Source: Candidatus Hydrogenedentota bacterium | GTDB lineage: Bacteria; Hydrogenedentota; Hydrogenedentia; Hydrogenedentales; SLHB01 | Reading direction: 5' to 3' | Length of the DNA: 34,395 nt | Assembly: GCA_016209895.1 (NCBI GenBank) | Contig: JACQVH010000266.1 | Location: 1-34,395, forward strand | Shown here: positions 9,526 to 17,874 of the stretch, one piece after another | Position numbering within the stretch: the stretch's first letter is position 1 | How the letters are laid out: each line of letters begins with the position of its first letter | Notes under the pieces: generated by a model | What the model saw: the letters and a program-made list of their open reading frames with translations, nothing else | Told to the model about the DNA's origin: nothing | Database searches by the model: none | Position numbers and translations under genes: made by a program

Positions 9526-9615
9526 TGTCATTCTGAGCGGTAGCGAAGAATCTCGCACACCGAAGTCTTTGGTACAAGAGATGCTTTCCCGCGCAGCGCG
9601 GGACTCAGCATGACA
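9526..9615. repeat. 90-bp palindromic intergenic element
   Basis: TGTCATTCTGAG (9526-9537) and CTCAGCATGACA (9604-9615) are inverted copies matching at 11 of 12 positions. They enclose GCGGTAGCGAAGAATCTCGC and a GC-rich hairpin CCCGCGCAGCGCGGG (9588-9602). Words of the type TCATTCTGAGCG..GAAGAATCT are known from dispersed intergenic palindromes in many bacterial genomes. No coding function is apparent. It sits between the macroglobulin gene and pbpC and may shape the mRNA between them. Confidence 0.6.
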
Positions 9616-9634
9616 GACAGGCTAGACGTTTGGC

Positions 9635-11944
9635 ATGAAGAAATACACCACAATTACCTTGCGCCTCGCGTTCGGCAAGAGGTGTTATCGCCGGCTGTTC
9701 GTCACAAGTGTCGTGGGAACAGTCGCCTGTCTCGCCGTACTTTTCTGGCCGATGGAAGTGCAACCTTATCTTCAGACAAATGCCTCCGGCGAGATGCTCG
9801 ACCGCTCCGGGCGATTGATGTACGCGTTTCTCAATCGCGATGACCAGTGGTGTTTCCCGCGTGAATTGGATGCGATCAGCCCTTACTTGATTCAGGCCAC
9901 GATTGCGGCCGAAGACCAACGTTTCTATCAGCACCGCGGCGTAGACCCGCTGGCCGTGACACGCGCGGCGTGGCAAAACGTGTCGGAACGCACCGTCGTT
10001 TCGGGCGCCTCGACGATCACGATGCAAGTCGTGAAACGAGCGCGCGGACCCTCGCGCTCCCTGTGGAACAAACTGTGCCAGGCCGTACAGGCCGTGCGCT
10101 TGGAACGCCGCGTTACCAAGGATCAGATACTCCGCAGCTACCTCAACGGCGCACCCTACGGCTTGAACCTCGTCGGCTGCGAAGCCGCCTCGCGCCGATA
10201 CTTCGGCAAGTCGGCCAAAGAACTATCGCTGTCCGAAGCGGCGTTACTGGCCGCGATGCCCAAGGCGCCGAGTATGTTTACGCCGTTGAAGCATCCGGAG
10301 TTGGCCCTTGCGCGGCGGAATTACGTACTCCGGCGCATGCGCGATGAAGGCGCGATCTCTCAAGACGAATTCGGGCGTGCGACGGCTGATCCGCTGGGCT
10401 CGGCGTGGCATGATCATCCCACTCTCGCGCCGCACCTGGCGATGCGTTTGCGCCGGAACGCGGGGCCCGATCCCGCGCGTACCACGCTCGATTTCGACCT
10501 GCAGGCCCGCGCCGAGCAGTTTGTGTGCGAGGCCGTGGCCTCGTTCAACGGCAAGGTGGGCAATGCCGCCGGCATCGTCGTGGACGTGCCGACTGCCTCC
10601 GTGCTCGCCCGCGTCGGCTCGGCGAACTTCGACGACGCGGAACACGGCGGCCAAGTAGACGCATGTCGCGCCGCGCGCTCGCCCGGTTCCGCGCTGAAAC
10701 CCTTTACGTATGCCCTCGCCATCGAGCGAAATTGCCTGTACTCCTCGGAAACCATGTGGGACTCGACGCTGGACTACGGACAGTATCAGCCGGTTAACTT
10801 CGATGGACGTTATCGCGGCCTCGTCTCGGCATCGTACGCGCTGCGCCAGTCACTGAACGTCCCGGCCGTCGCGGTGTTGGACCGCGTCGGTTTCGAAAAT
10901 GTCTACGCCTTCCTCAAACAGGTCGGCTTTACCACCTTGAAGCGTCCGGCGGCGCACTACGGCCTCGGCCTGACCATCGGCAACTGCGAAGCCCGGCTGG
11001 AAGAACTCGCGGCGGCCTACACCATGCTCGCCAGTCTGGGCGCGTATCGTCCCCTTCGGATACTCGAAGCCGCGACGCCAGTCCCTGCGAAAGACCTCCT
11101 CTCGCGCGGAACTTGCCTCGAGATATTCGCCATGCTCGAACAGCCGCTGCCGTCGGAATGGACCCGCGACACCGTCCAAGCCACGGGGGCCCCGCCCCGC
11201 GTGTGCTGGAAGACCGGCACCTCGACAGGACTGCGCGACGCCTGGGCCATCGTCTTCAACGCGCAGTATCTGGTCGCGGTCTGGATGGGCAACAACGATG
11301 GGCGGCCCGCACCGCAACTGGTCGGCGCGAAGGCCGCCCTGCCGTTAGCGGCCCGCCTGTTCCGTTCGCTCGAACCCCGGAACGGCCCGTCCTGGCCGGA
11401 ACCGGGTGAGGACCTGCGCGAGGCCACGGTCTGCGCCGTCAGTGGTCTCCCCGCAACGCAATGGTGCGATCGAACCCGGGAAGCGCTTCTGCCGCGCGCG
11501 CAATATCTCCACCGCGCCTGCGATATGCATTATCCCGCGGGTTCGGGCGAAAGCGGCGCGGTGCTCGAACGCTGGCCCGCCACCGCCAAAGCCTGGAACC
11601 TGGCGAAGATCAGGACGGATTCAACCCGGAAATCGGCCGGCGCCAAGAAGGCCTCGCGCGAACGCGGACTACAAATCACGGCCCCGACTAATGAGGCCCA
11701 GTACGTATTGACCGGAGAACGAGAGGGCGACCGTATCAAGCTCGCCGCCTCGATGGACGTCCAGTCCGCCCTGCATTGGTACCTGGACGAGCGCTATCTC
11801 GGCGCCTCCGCGCCCGAGCGGCCGCTCTACCTCTCGTTGCAACCCGGCGCGCACCAACTCACCTGCATGACCCCCGCCGGCCTCACCGACTCCGCCCGCT
11901 TCGACGTGGTTCTCCCGCCCGCCCGCCCCGTGTTCTCACAGTGA
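9635..11944 (+). CDS. pbpC: penicillin-binding protein 1C (glycosyltransferase/transpeptidase)
   Basis: This 769-aa class A penicillin-binding protein polymerises and cross-links peptidoglycan on the periplasmic face. Residues 21-39 form the membrane anchor. The GT51 glycosyltransferase domain shows AAEDQRFYQHRGVD with catalytic Glu93, then GASTITMQ near residue 125 and YLNGAPYG further on. The transpeptidase domain carries all three motifs: the SxxK box in RSPGSALKPF (Ser352, Lys355), SLN (Ser406, Asn408) and KTG (Lys526). The C-terminal 100 residues or so form a beta-rich BiPBP_C-like domain typical of PbpC. The ribosome-binding site is weak, so translation may partly rely on read-through from the macroglobulin gene. 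In many Gram-negative bacteria pbpC follows an alpha-2-macroglobulin gene; the proposed role is repair of the wall after attack while the macroglobulin traps the protease. Confidence 0.95.
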   Translation: MKKYTTITLRLAFGKRCYRRLFVTSVVGTVACLAVLFWPMEVQPYLQTNASGEMLDRSGRLMYAFLNRDDQWCFPRELDAISPYLIQATIAAEDQRFYQHRGVDPLAVTRAAWQNVSERTVVSGASTITMQVVKRARGPSRSLWNKLCQAVQAVRLERRVTKDQILRSYLNGAPYGLNLVGCEAASRRYFGKSAKELSLSEAALLAAMPKAPSMFTPLKHPELALARRNYVLRRMRDEGAISQDEFGRATADPLGSAWHDHPTLAPHLAMRLRRNAGPDPARTTLDFDLQARAEQFVCEAVASFNGKVGNAAGIVVDVPTASVLARVGSANFDDAEHGGQVDACRAARSPGSALKPFTYALAIERNCLYSSETMWDSTLDYGQYQPVNFDGRYRGLVSASYALRQSLNVPAVAVLDRVGFENVYAFLKQVGFTTLKRPAAHYGLGLTIGNCEARLEELAAAYTMLASLGAYRPLRILEAATPVPAKDLLSRGTCLEIFAMLEQPLPSEWTRDTVQATGAPPRVCWKTGTSTGLRDAWAIVFNAQYLVAVWMGNNDGRPAPQLVGAKAALPLAARLFRSLEPRNGPSWPEPGEDLREATVCAVSGLPATQWCDRTREALLPRAQYLHRACDMHYPAGSGESGAVLERWPATAKAWNLAKIRTDSTRKSAGAKKASRERGLQITAPTNEAQYVLTGEREGDRIKLAASMDVQSALHWYLDERYLGASAPERPLYLSLQPGAHQLTCMTPAGLTDSARFDVVLPPARPVFSQ

Positions 11945-11969
11945 CCCCCATCCATTGGGAGAGACTATG

Positions 11970-12180
11970 TGGAGTGCGGCGGCCGAGACGCCGCTTTCAC
12001 TCGCGGCCGAGCCACTTCATACTCAAATCTTCGAATCGGTATCGCGCCCAGACTAGTGTGTGCAAAGCGCTCCACGCCAAAAGAAAGCGGTGTCACGGCC
12101 ACCACACTCCAAGACTTCGCACTGCCAAGACGACCACTTGAACGGCGGGGTTGCCCTGCTGGAGAATGTCTCTTCCACGA
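11970..12180. other. non-coding spacer with a strong hairpin, possible dispersed repeat
   Basis: The 256 nt between pbpC and the mannosidase contain no credible gene. Near its start GCGGCG (11976-11981) and CGCCGC (11989-11994) form a 6-bp stem with a 7-nt loop. No T-run follows, so it is not a standard intrinsic terminator. The composition is less codon-biased than the flanking genes, and overlapping short frames are open in more than one phase, a pattern often seen in inserted repeat elements. No second copy is visible in this window. Confidence 0.3.
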
Positions 12181-12200
12181 ATCCGGGTGGGAGAGGGATC

Positions 12201-14744
12201 ATGCAATTTAGAGCCTGCTTTGTTGCGGTTGCGATCTTGTGTGTGCTGTCTATTCCGGCCTATTCCGAGACTCCGCCGGACTTCTCCGCAAAATACGTCT
12301 TCGCGGTGGGGCAAAGTCATATTGACGCCGCATGGCGATGGCCATGGGCGGAGACGCATGAGGTGCTGGACGACACCTTCCGCCAAGCCTGCGATTTCAT
12401 GGATGAAATCCCGGACTTCACTTACACGCAGAGCAGCGCCGCCTACTTCCAGGACGTGGAACGGCGCAATCCCGAACTCTTCGCTCGGATCAAGAAGAAT
12501 GTCGCGGCCGGCCGCTTCGAGTTGGTCGGCGGGACCTGGGTCGAATCCGACCTCAACATCCCGTCCGGAGAAGCGCTGGTCCGCCAGTTCTTGTACGGTC
12601 AGAAGTACTTCCAAGAAAAATTCGGGGTGGTCTGTAAAATCGGCTGGGCGCCGGACACCTTCGGCATTCCCGCGACCTATCCGCAGATAGCGGCGAAGTC
12701 CGGGATGGACGCGATGCTTTTCGTGCGCTGCGGCCCGGACACACCCACCTTCATCTGGGAAGGACCGGACGGTACGCGTCTACTCACCTACTCGCCCGAG
12801 GTCTTGCGAAAAGGCCTCGACGACCTCGACGTCAATCCTTTCGCCAGCCTGGACAACATGAAGAAGCTGTTCGAAATGGTCTACCGACTCTCGAACACGG
12901 ACGCATTCATGTTTCCGTACGGCGTAGGCGATCACGGCGGCGGCCCCACGCGAACCTGGATCACGATGTTGAAAGGCATCGGACAACTTCCAGGTGGGCC
13001 GAAAATGCACCTGAGTACCGCCCAACAGGCGTTCGAACATCTCGCCAAGTCGCGCGAGTCACTGCCCGTCCTCAAGAGAGAATTCAATCCCACGTTTGAA
13101 GGCTGCTACACGGCGCACAGCGACATGAAACGGCGCAATCGCAAGAACGAAATCCTCTTGCAGGATGCGGAGAAGCTTTCGGCGATGGCGATGGTAAACT
13201 GCAAGATGTCCTATCCCGGAAAGATCGTCGCAGCGCTTTGGGAACCGGTCCTGTTCAACCAATTCCACGATATTCTGCCCGGAACCGCGGTGCGCGAGGC
13301 CTACGAAGAGGCGGACTCGCTTTATGACCACGTGGAGCGGGTCGGCAATGACTTGTGCGCAATGGCCAAGGAAACCATCGCGGGCGGGCTCGATACTCAG
13401 ACGCAAGAAGGACTCCCCGTCGTGGTATTCAACACGTTGTCGTGGACGCGAAGCGGCGCGGTTACGGTCAAGCTCGATTATCCGAAGGCGCCGAAACGCC
13501 TGGTCGCGCGCGACGCTGCGGGGAACTCGTGGCCGGCGCAGGTCGTGGACGCCAAGGACTGGTACGAGAAAGCATTCTATCGTTGCTCGGTTCGATTTGT
13601 GGCGCGCGATGTCCCGCCGTTTTCGGCGAAGTGCTTTTGGATCAGTGAACCCCCCGCCGGGGACGAACCGGCGGCCATGGTGTCATTGCAGGATTGGACT
13701 ATAGAGAATGAATACTTGCGCGCGACCCTGAATCCGGAAACCGGATTCCTCTCCAGCGTGTTCGATAAGCAACAAAGCCGCGAGATGCTCGGAGAAACCG
13801 CGCCGGACAAAACGGAGGGCAATGTCTTTACACTGCAAGAAGACAACGAAAGTCCGGGGAACTTCTGGGGTTGGTACACGTCGTGGCGAATGAAACTCCT
13901 GGGCGAACCGCGGCGTTTCGGCAAGCCCGTGTCCGTCGAGCCGTTATGGAAAGGTCCGGTGTCGGCGGCCTTCCGCGTGCGATACGTCGAAGGTAATTCG
14001 CGCTTCGAGCAGGACGTGATCCTGAGCGACGGCGTTCCCTGGATCGAGTTCCACACGGTAGCCGACTGGCGCGAGCACCGGACGACGCTGCGCGTGCAGT
14101 TTCCCGTCAGCGTGCAAGGCGAAACCTACACCGCACACATCCCCTACGGCGTGATCTCGCGGCCCTGCGACGGCGCGGAGATGCCCGCCCAGCGTTGGAT
14201 TGACCTGTCGGGACCGCAGGGCGGCGTGGCGCTGCTGAACGACTGCAAGTATGGCCAAGGCGTGGAGCGTTCGACGCTGCGCTTGACGCTACTGCGAAGT
14301 TCCACCGACCCTGATCCGGTGGCGGACGTAGGATTGAATGAGTTCACGTACGCGCTGCTGACGCACGCTGGCGATTGGCGAACCGCGAACGTCATGCGCG
14401 CCGCCGATGAACTGAATGTGCCGCTCTTGGCGCTGGCCGCCGAGCGGCATCCCGGTCCCTATCCCGGCGCGCCGCTGTTCGAAATCGCGGCAGACAACGT
14501 CATCATCGAAACCGTCAAGAATGCGGAAGATGCGCGCGGCATCGTGATCCGACTTTACGAAACCTCCGGGGAAAGGATTGATACCGAATTGGTCTGCAGT
14601 GCGCCTTGGACCAAAGTCGAGGAGACGGACTTTCTGGAGCGCAAGCAACGCGACATCGCTGCGGCACTCGTTGGCGCGCAGCTTCGCGTCCCAATCACTC
14701 TGGGTCCACATGAGATCAAGACGTTTTGCCTGGGTATCGGGTGA
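12201..14744 (+). CDS. exported glycoside hydrolase family 38 alpha-mannosidase
   Basis: This 847-aa retaining alpha-mannosidase is expected to release mannose from glycans outside the cytoplasm. The start at 12201 is chosen because GGGAGAGGG lies just upstream and a clear signal peptide begins there (MQFRACFVAVAILCVLSIPA, cut after YS-ET). GH38 hallmarks are in order. QSHIDAAWRW carries zinc ligands His40 and Asp42. GGTWVESDLNIPSGE lies at about residues 110-124. GWAPDTFG holds the expected nucleophile Asp152. NQFHDILPGT supplies His356 and Asp357. The second half is the beta-rich domain typical of the family. Bacterial GH38 enzymes are often cytoplasmic, so the signal peptide is notable. 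The next gene overlaps its stop codon by 4 nt (GTGA), indicating translational coupling with a second exported protein. Confidence 0.92.
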   Translation: MQFRACFVAVAILCVLSIPAYSETPPDFSAKYVFAVGQSHIDAAWRWPWAETHEVLDDTFRQACDFMDEIPDFTYTQSSAAYFQDVERRNPELFARIKKNVAAGRFELVGGTWVESDLNIPSGEALVRQFLYGQKYFQEKFGVVCKIGWAPDTFGIPATYPQIAAKSGMDAMLFVRCGPDTPTFIWEGPDGTRLLTYSPEVLRKGLDDLDVNPFASLDNMKKLFEMVYRLSNTDAFMFPYGVGDHGGGPTRTWITMLKGIGQLPGGPKMHLSTAQQAFEHLAKSRESLPVLKREFNPTFEGCYTAHSDMKRRNRKNEILLQDAEKLSAMAMVNCKMSYPGKIVAALWEPVLFNQFHDILPGTAVREAYEEADSLYDHVERVGNDLCAMAKETIAGGLDTQTQEGLPVVVFNTLSWTRSGAVTVKLDYPKAPKRLVARDAAGNSWPAQVVDAKDWYEKAFYRCSVRFVARDVPPFSAKCFWISEPPAGDEPAAMVSLQDWTIENEYLRATLNPETGFLSSVFDKQQSREMLGETAPDKTEGNVFTLQEDNESPGNFWGWYTSWRMKLLGEPRRFGKPVSVEPLWKGPVSAAFRVRYVEGNSRFEQDVILSDGVPWIEFHTVADWREHRTTLRVQFPVSVQGETYTAHIPYGVISRPCDGAEMPAQRWIDLSGPQGGVALLNDCKYGQGVERSTLRLTLLRSSTDPDPVADVGLNEFTYALLTHAGDWRTANVMRAADELNVPLLALAAERHPGPYPGAPLFEIAADNVIIETVKNAEDARGIVIRLYETSGERIDTELVCSAPWTKVEETDFLERKQRDIAAALVGAQLRVPITLGPHEIKTFCLGIG

Positions 14745-16291
14745 CCACGAGCAAGGGGATTACGTACAGGATGCTCTTTCTATCGACCATCGCCATGAGT
14801 GCGTCGGCGGAGCGGTGCGCTTCGTCGCAAAAGATTCTGGGCATGTACGTGCATCAGCACTGGCCCTATAACCATCCGTACGCGGCGCGGACTTGGACGC
14901 TCGACGACTGGCGCGGTTACGTGCACGGTCTTCGGCAGTTGGGCTACAACACCATCATGATTTGGCCGATGACCGAGACCATGCCGGACCCGCTGACCGA
15001 GAGCGATCACGCCGCGCTGGATAAGATACGCCGGGTGATTGACATGCTGCACGCGGACTTCGGCATGACCGTGTGGATCGCGCTCTGCCCCAACGTCGCC
15101 GCGAATTCCGAGGAAGCGGCCAAGTCCACATTCGAGGAACGCCACTTCTTCTATTGCGACACGCGAATCAATCCTGGCGATTCCACTGCGCTCGCAAAGT
15201 TTATGCAGCGCCGCGAGCAACTTCTCCGGCCTCTGGCCAAAGCCGACGCCTTCGCCATCATTGACAGCGATCCGGGCGGCTATCCCGGTTCCACGAATGC
15301 GGACTTCGTCCGGCTGTTGGGTGAGCATCGGAAATTGTTCGACCGGCTGCGTCCCGGAATCGAACTAGTCTACTGGATGCACACGGGATGGGAAGCCTAT
15401 TGTCGTTTTTATCGGACGGGACAGTTTACGATGGGCACGGAGGCCCAGCAGATAGATTGTCTCCGTCGGTTGGCCGAAATGAATCCGGAACCCTGGGGTA
15501 TCGCGAATGGATTGCCATTCGCCCAAAAACTAGGGCTGGCGCACAAGGTGGTCAGTTTCAACTATGGCCGGATCGAAGGCGAACCTTCCTTCCCGATGAC
15601 TAATTTTGGCGGTGAGGCCGCGTACGAAGGAGGCAAGAGTGCGACCGAACGGGGCGTCATGGGCAACGCGCAGACCCACTGCCTGCAACTGCCGAACACC
15701 TTCGCGTTTGCCCGGGGCGCACAAGATCTGCCGTTGACGAAAGCAGATTGTATCCAATTCGCTGAAGGCCTCATTCCAGACCGCGGCGCGCTAATTCTAC
15801 GCGCGTGGACGGCTCTGTCCGGCACGGATTCCCGGGAGATGCGCGAAGTAGCGTCACAACTTGAGAAAGTACCACAAGGGAATCTCGCGACCGGAAAATT
15901 GCGCGGCCTGCTTTTCGGAAGCCCACAACGATTCATGAATGACCTCGTGTTGCAGCTTCGTATGCGCGCCGCGGCCGAAGAGTTCTACGCCGCGGCCGCA
16001 AAGAAGGAGACTGTGAAGGAGTCGCTCGGACAATTTGTCGCGGCGGCGGAAACTTGGCAGCGGCGGCACGGCTGCGAGAACTTCTGGTGGGACCCGAAAC
16101 TTCGAGACGCCTTGCGTGCGCTCGATTCCCCGCGCATCAACGAACTCCTCGACCTCGATTACAACGCCCGCGGCCCGCTCGCGCCGGGCGAGACGCCTTT
16201 CGACCAAGTACAAGTGGCGTTTCGTCGAATAGAGACGCACACCCCGACGCTCCTGGAAGCGATGCGAGACGCTGTTTCGCGATTGCCGTGA
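14741..16291 (+). CDS. exported TIM-barrel-like protein, probable glycoside hydrolase relative
   Basis: This 516-aa protein has no family that I can name with certainty. GTG at 14741 is preferred because it overlaps the mannosidase stop (GTGA). It also gives a proper signal peptide: VTTSKGITYR supplies the charge, MLFLSTIAMSASA the core and cleavage site. The ATG at 14771 would leave a hydrophobic stub without charge. The mature protein opens with MYVHQHWPYNHPYAARTW. It then shows the strand-helix rhythm of a glycosidase barrel: GYNTIMIWPMTETMPDP, then FGMTVWIALCPN, then FAIIDSDPGGYPGS, then ELVYWMHTGWE. Acidic residues at strand ends, such as the Asp pair in IDSDPG, are candidate active-site residues. 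Coupling to an exported alpha-mannosidase suggests action on the same glycan. Confidence 0.75.
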   Translation: MTTSKGITYRMLFLSTIAMSASAERCASSQKILGMYVHQHWPYNHPYAARTWTLDDWRGYVHGLRQLGYNTIMIWPMTETMPDPLTESDHAALDKIRRVIDMLHADFGMTVWIALCPNVAANSEEAAKSTFEERHFFYCDTRINPGDSTALAKFMQRREQLLRPLAKADAFAIIDSDPGGYPGSTNADFVRLLGEHRKLFDRLRPGIELVYWMHTGWEAYCRFYRTGQFTMGTEAQQIDCLRRLAEMNPEPWGIANGLPFAQKLGLAHKVVSFNYGRIEGEPSFPMTNFGGEAAYEGGKSATERGVMGNAQTHCLQLPNTFAFARGAQDLPLTKADCIQFAEGLIPDRGALILRAWTALSGTDSREMREVASQLEKVPQGNLATGKLRGLLFGSPQRFMNDLVLQLRMRAAAEEFYAAAAKKETVKESLGQFVAAAETWQRRHGCENFWWDPKLRDALRALDSPRINELLDLDYNARGPLAPGETPFDQVQVAFRRIETHTPTLLEAMRDAVSRLP

Positions 16292-16371
16292 ATCGAGGCG
16301 GACGTTGCGTCTACAAGGCTTGACTTGTCGGGTAGGATGCGAGAGTATGTCTGTGGTTGGAGGGGATGCCG

Positions 16372-16953
16372 ATGACGACCGATCTTTATCAAGACAATCG
16401 TTACGTGGTCCGTCGCAAGATCTTTACGTTGGCCGGGGCAAAGTTTCGCGTTCTCGATTCGTCTGGGAATCTCGCGTTCTACTCGAAGCAAAAAGCCTTC
16501 AAATTGAAAGAAGACATCCGGCTTTTCGCGGATGAGACTATGGCCACAGAACTGCTTCTTATCAAGGCACGAAAGGTGCTGGACTTCTCGGCGGCGTACG
16601 ACGTCATTGACTCGCAATCGCAGACCAAAGTGGGCGCATACAAGCGCAAGGGTCTGAAGTCCTTCCTGAAAGACGAGTGGATCATCATGGACAACCAAGA
16701 CAATGAAATCGGATTGATAGAAGAAGATTCGATGCTTTTGGCCCTGATCCGGCGGTTCGTAATGGCGCTGATCCCGCAGAGTTTCCAAGTGAAAATGAAC
16801 GGCGCCACCGTGTGCACGCTCAGCCAGAATTTCAATCCGTTCACCTTGCGAATGACGGTGGACTTTTCCCCGGACGCGAATGCAGCGTTCGACCGCCGCA
16901 TGGGCATCGCCGCCGCTCTCCTCTTGTGCGCCATCGAGGGACGGCAAGACTGA
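16372..16953 (+). CDS. LURP-one-related / phospholipid scramblase-like protein
   Basis: This 193-aa protein matches the LOR (LURP-one-related, Tubby C-like) family in length and pattern. It opens YQDNRYVVRRKIFTLAGAKF, followed by repeated beta hairpins such as FRVLDSSGNLAFYSKQKAF and YDVIDSQSQTKVGAYKRKG. A hydrophobic helix that could be the central helix of the barrel lies near the C-terminus (MGIAAALLLCAIEG). It has no signal peptide and is probably cytoplasmic or membrane-associated. The biochemical role of bacterial members is unknown; the related eukaryotic scramblases act on lipid bilayers. The start at 16372 is preferred over ATG 16366 and TTG 16357 because GGAGG lies 8 nt upstream. 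A TTGACT (16320-16325) with a poor GAGTAT 17 nt later could be its promoter. Confidence 0.72.
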   Translation: MTTDLYQDNRYVVRRKIFTLAGAKFRVLDSSGNLAFYSKQKAFKLKEDIRLFADETMATELLLIKARKVLDFSAAYDVIDSQSQTKVGAYKRKGLKSFLKDEWIIMDNQDNEIGLIEEDSMLLALIRRFVMALIPQSFQVKMNGATVCTLSQNFNPFTLRMTVDFSPDANAAFDRRMGIAAALLLCAIEGRQD

Positions 16954-17014
16954 CCGACGGTCAACTGTGGGGCCGCATTCGGAGCCGGTAGTTTGAGAGA
17001 AAAGGAGAATCGTG

Positions 17015-17767
17015 ATGTCGGAACAAGACTCGGTAGTGCCGCCGCCGCCTCAATCGGGGCAGACATCGGGCGGAACCAGCGGCTTGGCCATTGCCAGCCT
17101 AGTTCTGGGAATCTTGACATTCTTATTGTGCGGGCCCTTCGCCGGGATTGCCGCCATCATCTGCGGCCACATGGCCCTGTACCGTATCAAACAATCCGAC
17201 GCGCTTCTACCCGGCAAAGGCATGGCCGTTGCCGGTTTGATTATGGGCTATACGGGGACTGTACTGACCATACTGCTCGTGTTTGGCGGTATGCTGGCGG
17301 CCATTCTCTTGCCGGCCGTTTCCCGAGCGCGCGAGGCGGCCCGTCGCGTGCAATGTCAAAACAATCTCAAGCAGATCGGCTTGGCGTGCGCCATGTATGC
17401 CGGCGAGCACCAGGGCGGTATGCCGGGCAGCTTGGCAGAACTCTATCCCGAATATGCACCCAGCCTGGAGATCTTCGTATGTCCCAGTGCCGAAGATAAG
17501 ACCGGCAACCCTGCGCACATCAACGAATGGACCAGCTATGAATTTGCGCCGTCCGATGTCAAATGGGACGATCAACGAGACAAAATCATCTGCCAAGATA
17601 ATGCCGAATATCATTTGCCCACTGGGCGGAACCACCTGTTTGGGGACGGCCACGTTGAATTCCAGCGCTCCGGCGATTATCGGGAACGCAGTCCTGCCGA
17701 TTCGATGGCTGAGCAACTCGAGGCCGAAGAGGATTCAGATGAGTCCACCAACCCGGCGGTACGCTGA
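17015..17767 (+). CDS. DUF4190 protein fused to an H-X9-DG prepilin-like domain
   Basis: This 250-aa protein begins with a Pro/Gln-rich cytoplasmic tail (residues 1-28). Two DUF4190-type membrane segments follow ([20 protein letters not shown] and a second around residues 70-100). The second runs straight into [20 protein letters not shown] and [11 protein letters not shown], which is the body of the prepilin-like N-terminal helix common in Planctomycetota-type DUF1559 proteins. The usual cleavage motif with F-T-L-I-E is absent, so the prepilin helix is replaced by a DUF4190 segment. Near the C-terminus [11 protein letters not shown] supplies the H-X9-DG-like ending, followed by an acidic tail. 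The start at 17015 has AAGGAG 7 nt upstream. It is probably an inner-membrane protein with the globular part outside; its function is unknown. Confidence 0.78.
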   Translation: MSEQDSVVPPPPQSGQTSGGTSGLAIASLVLGILTFLLCGPFAGIAAIICGHMALYRIKQSDALLPGKGMAVAGLIMGYTGTVLTILLVFGGMLAAILLPAVSRAREAARRVQCQNNLKQIGLACAMYAGEHQGGMPGSLAELYPEYAPSLEIFVCPSAEDKTGNPAHINEWTSYEFAPSDVKWDDQRDKIICQDNAEYHLPTGRNHLFGDGHVEFQRSGDYRERSPADSMAEQLEAEEDSDESTNPAVR

Positions 17768-17874
17768 CGGGCACGTCGCAATGAAGGAAGACGTTCATGG
17801 ACAAGACCTGGTAAGTGATCAGTGATCGGCGCTTCCTTCCTCACTTCGGCGTTTCAATCCGCAATCGTCTTGGT

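Noticed and set aside
17768-17874. Possible terminator between the converging prepilin-like and fabH genes
   Set aside because: AAGGAAG and CTTCCTT are present, but the stem is short, the loop is long and there is no T-run.
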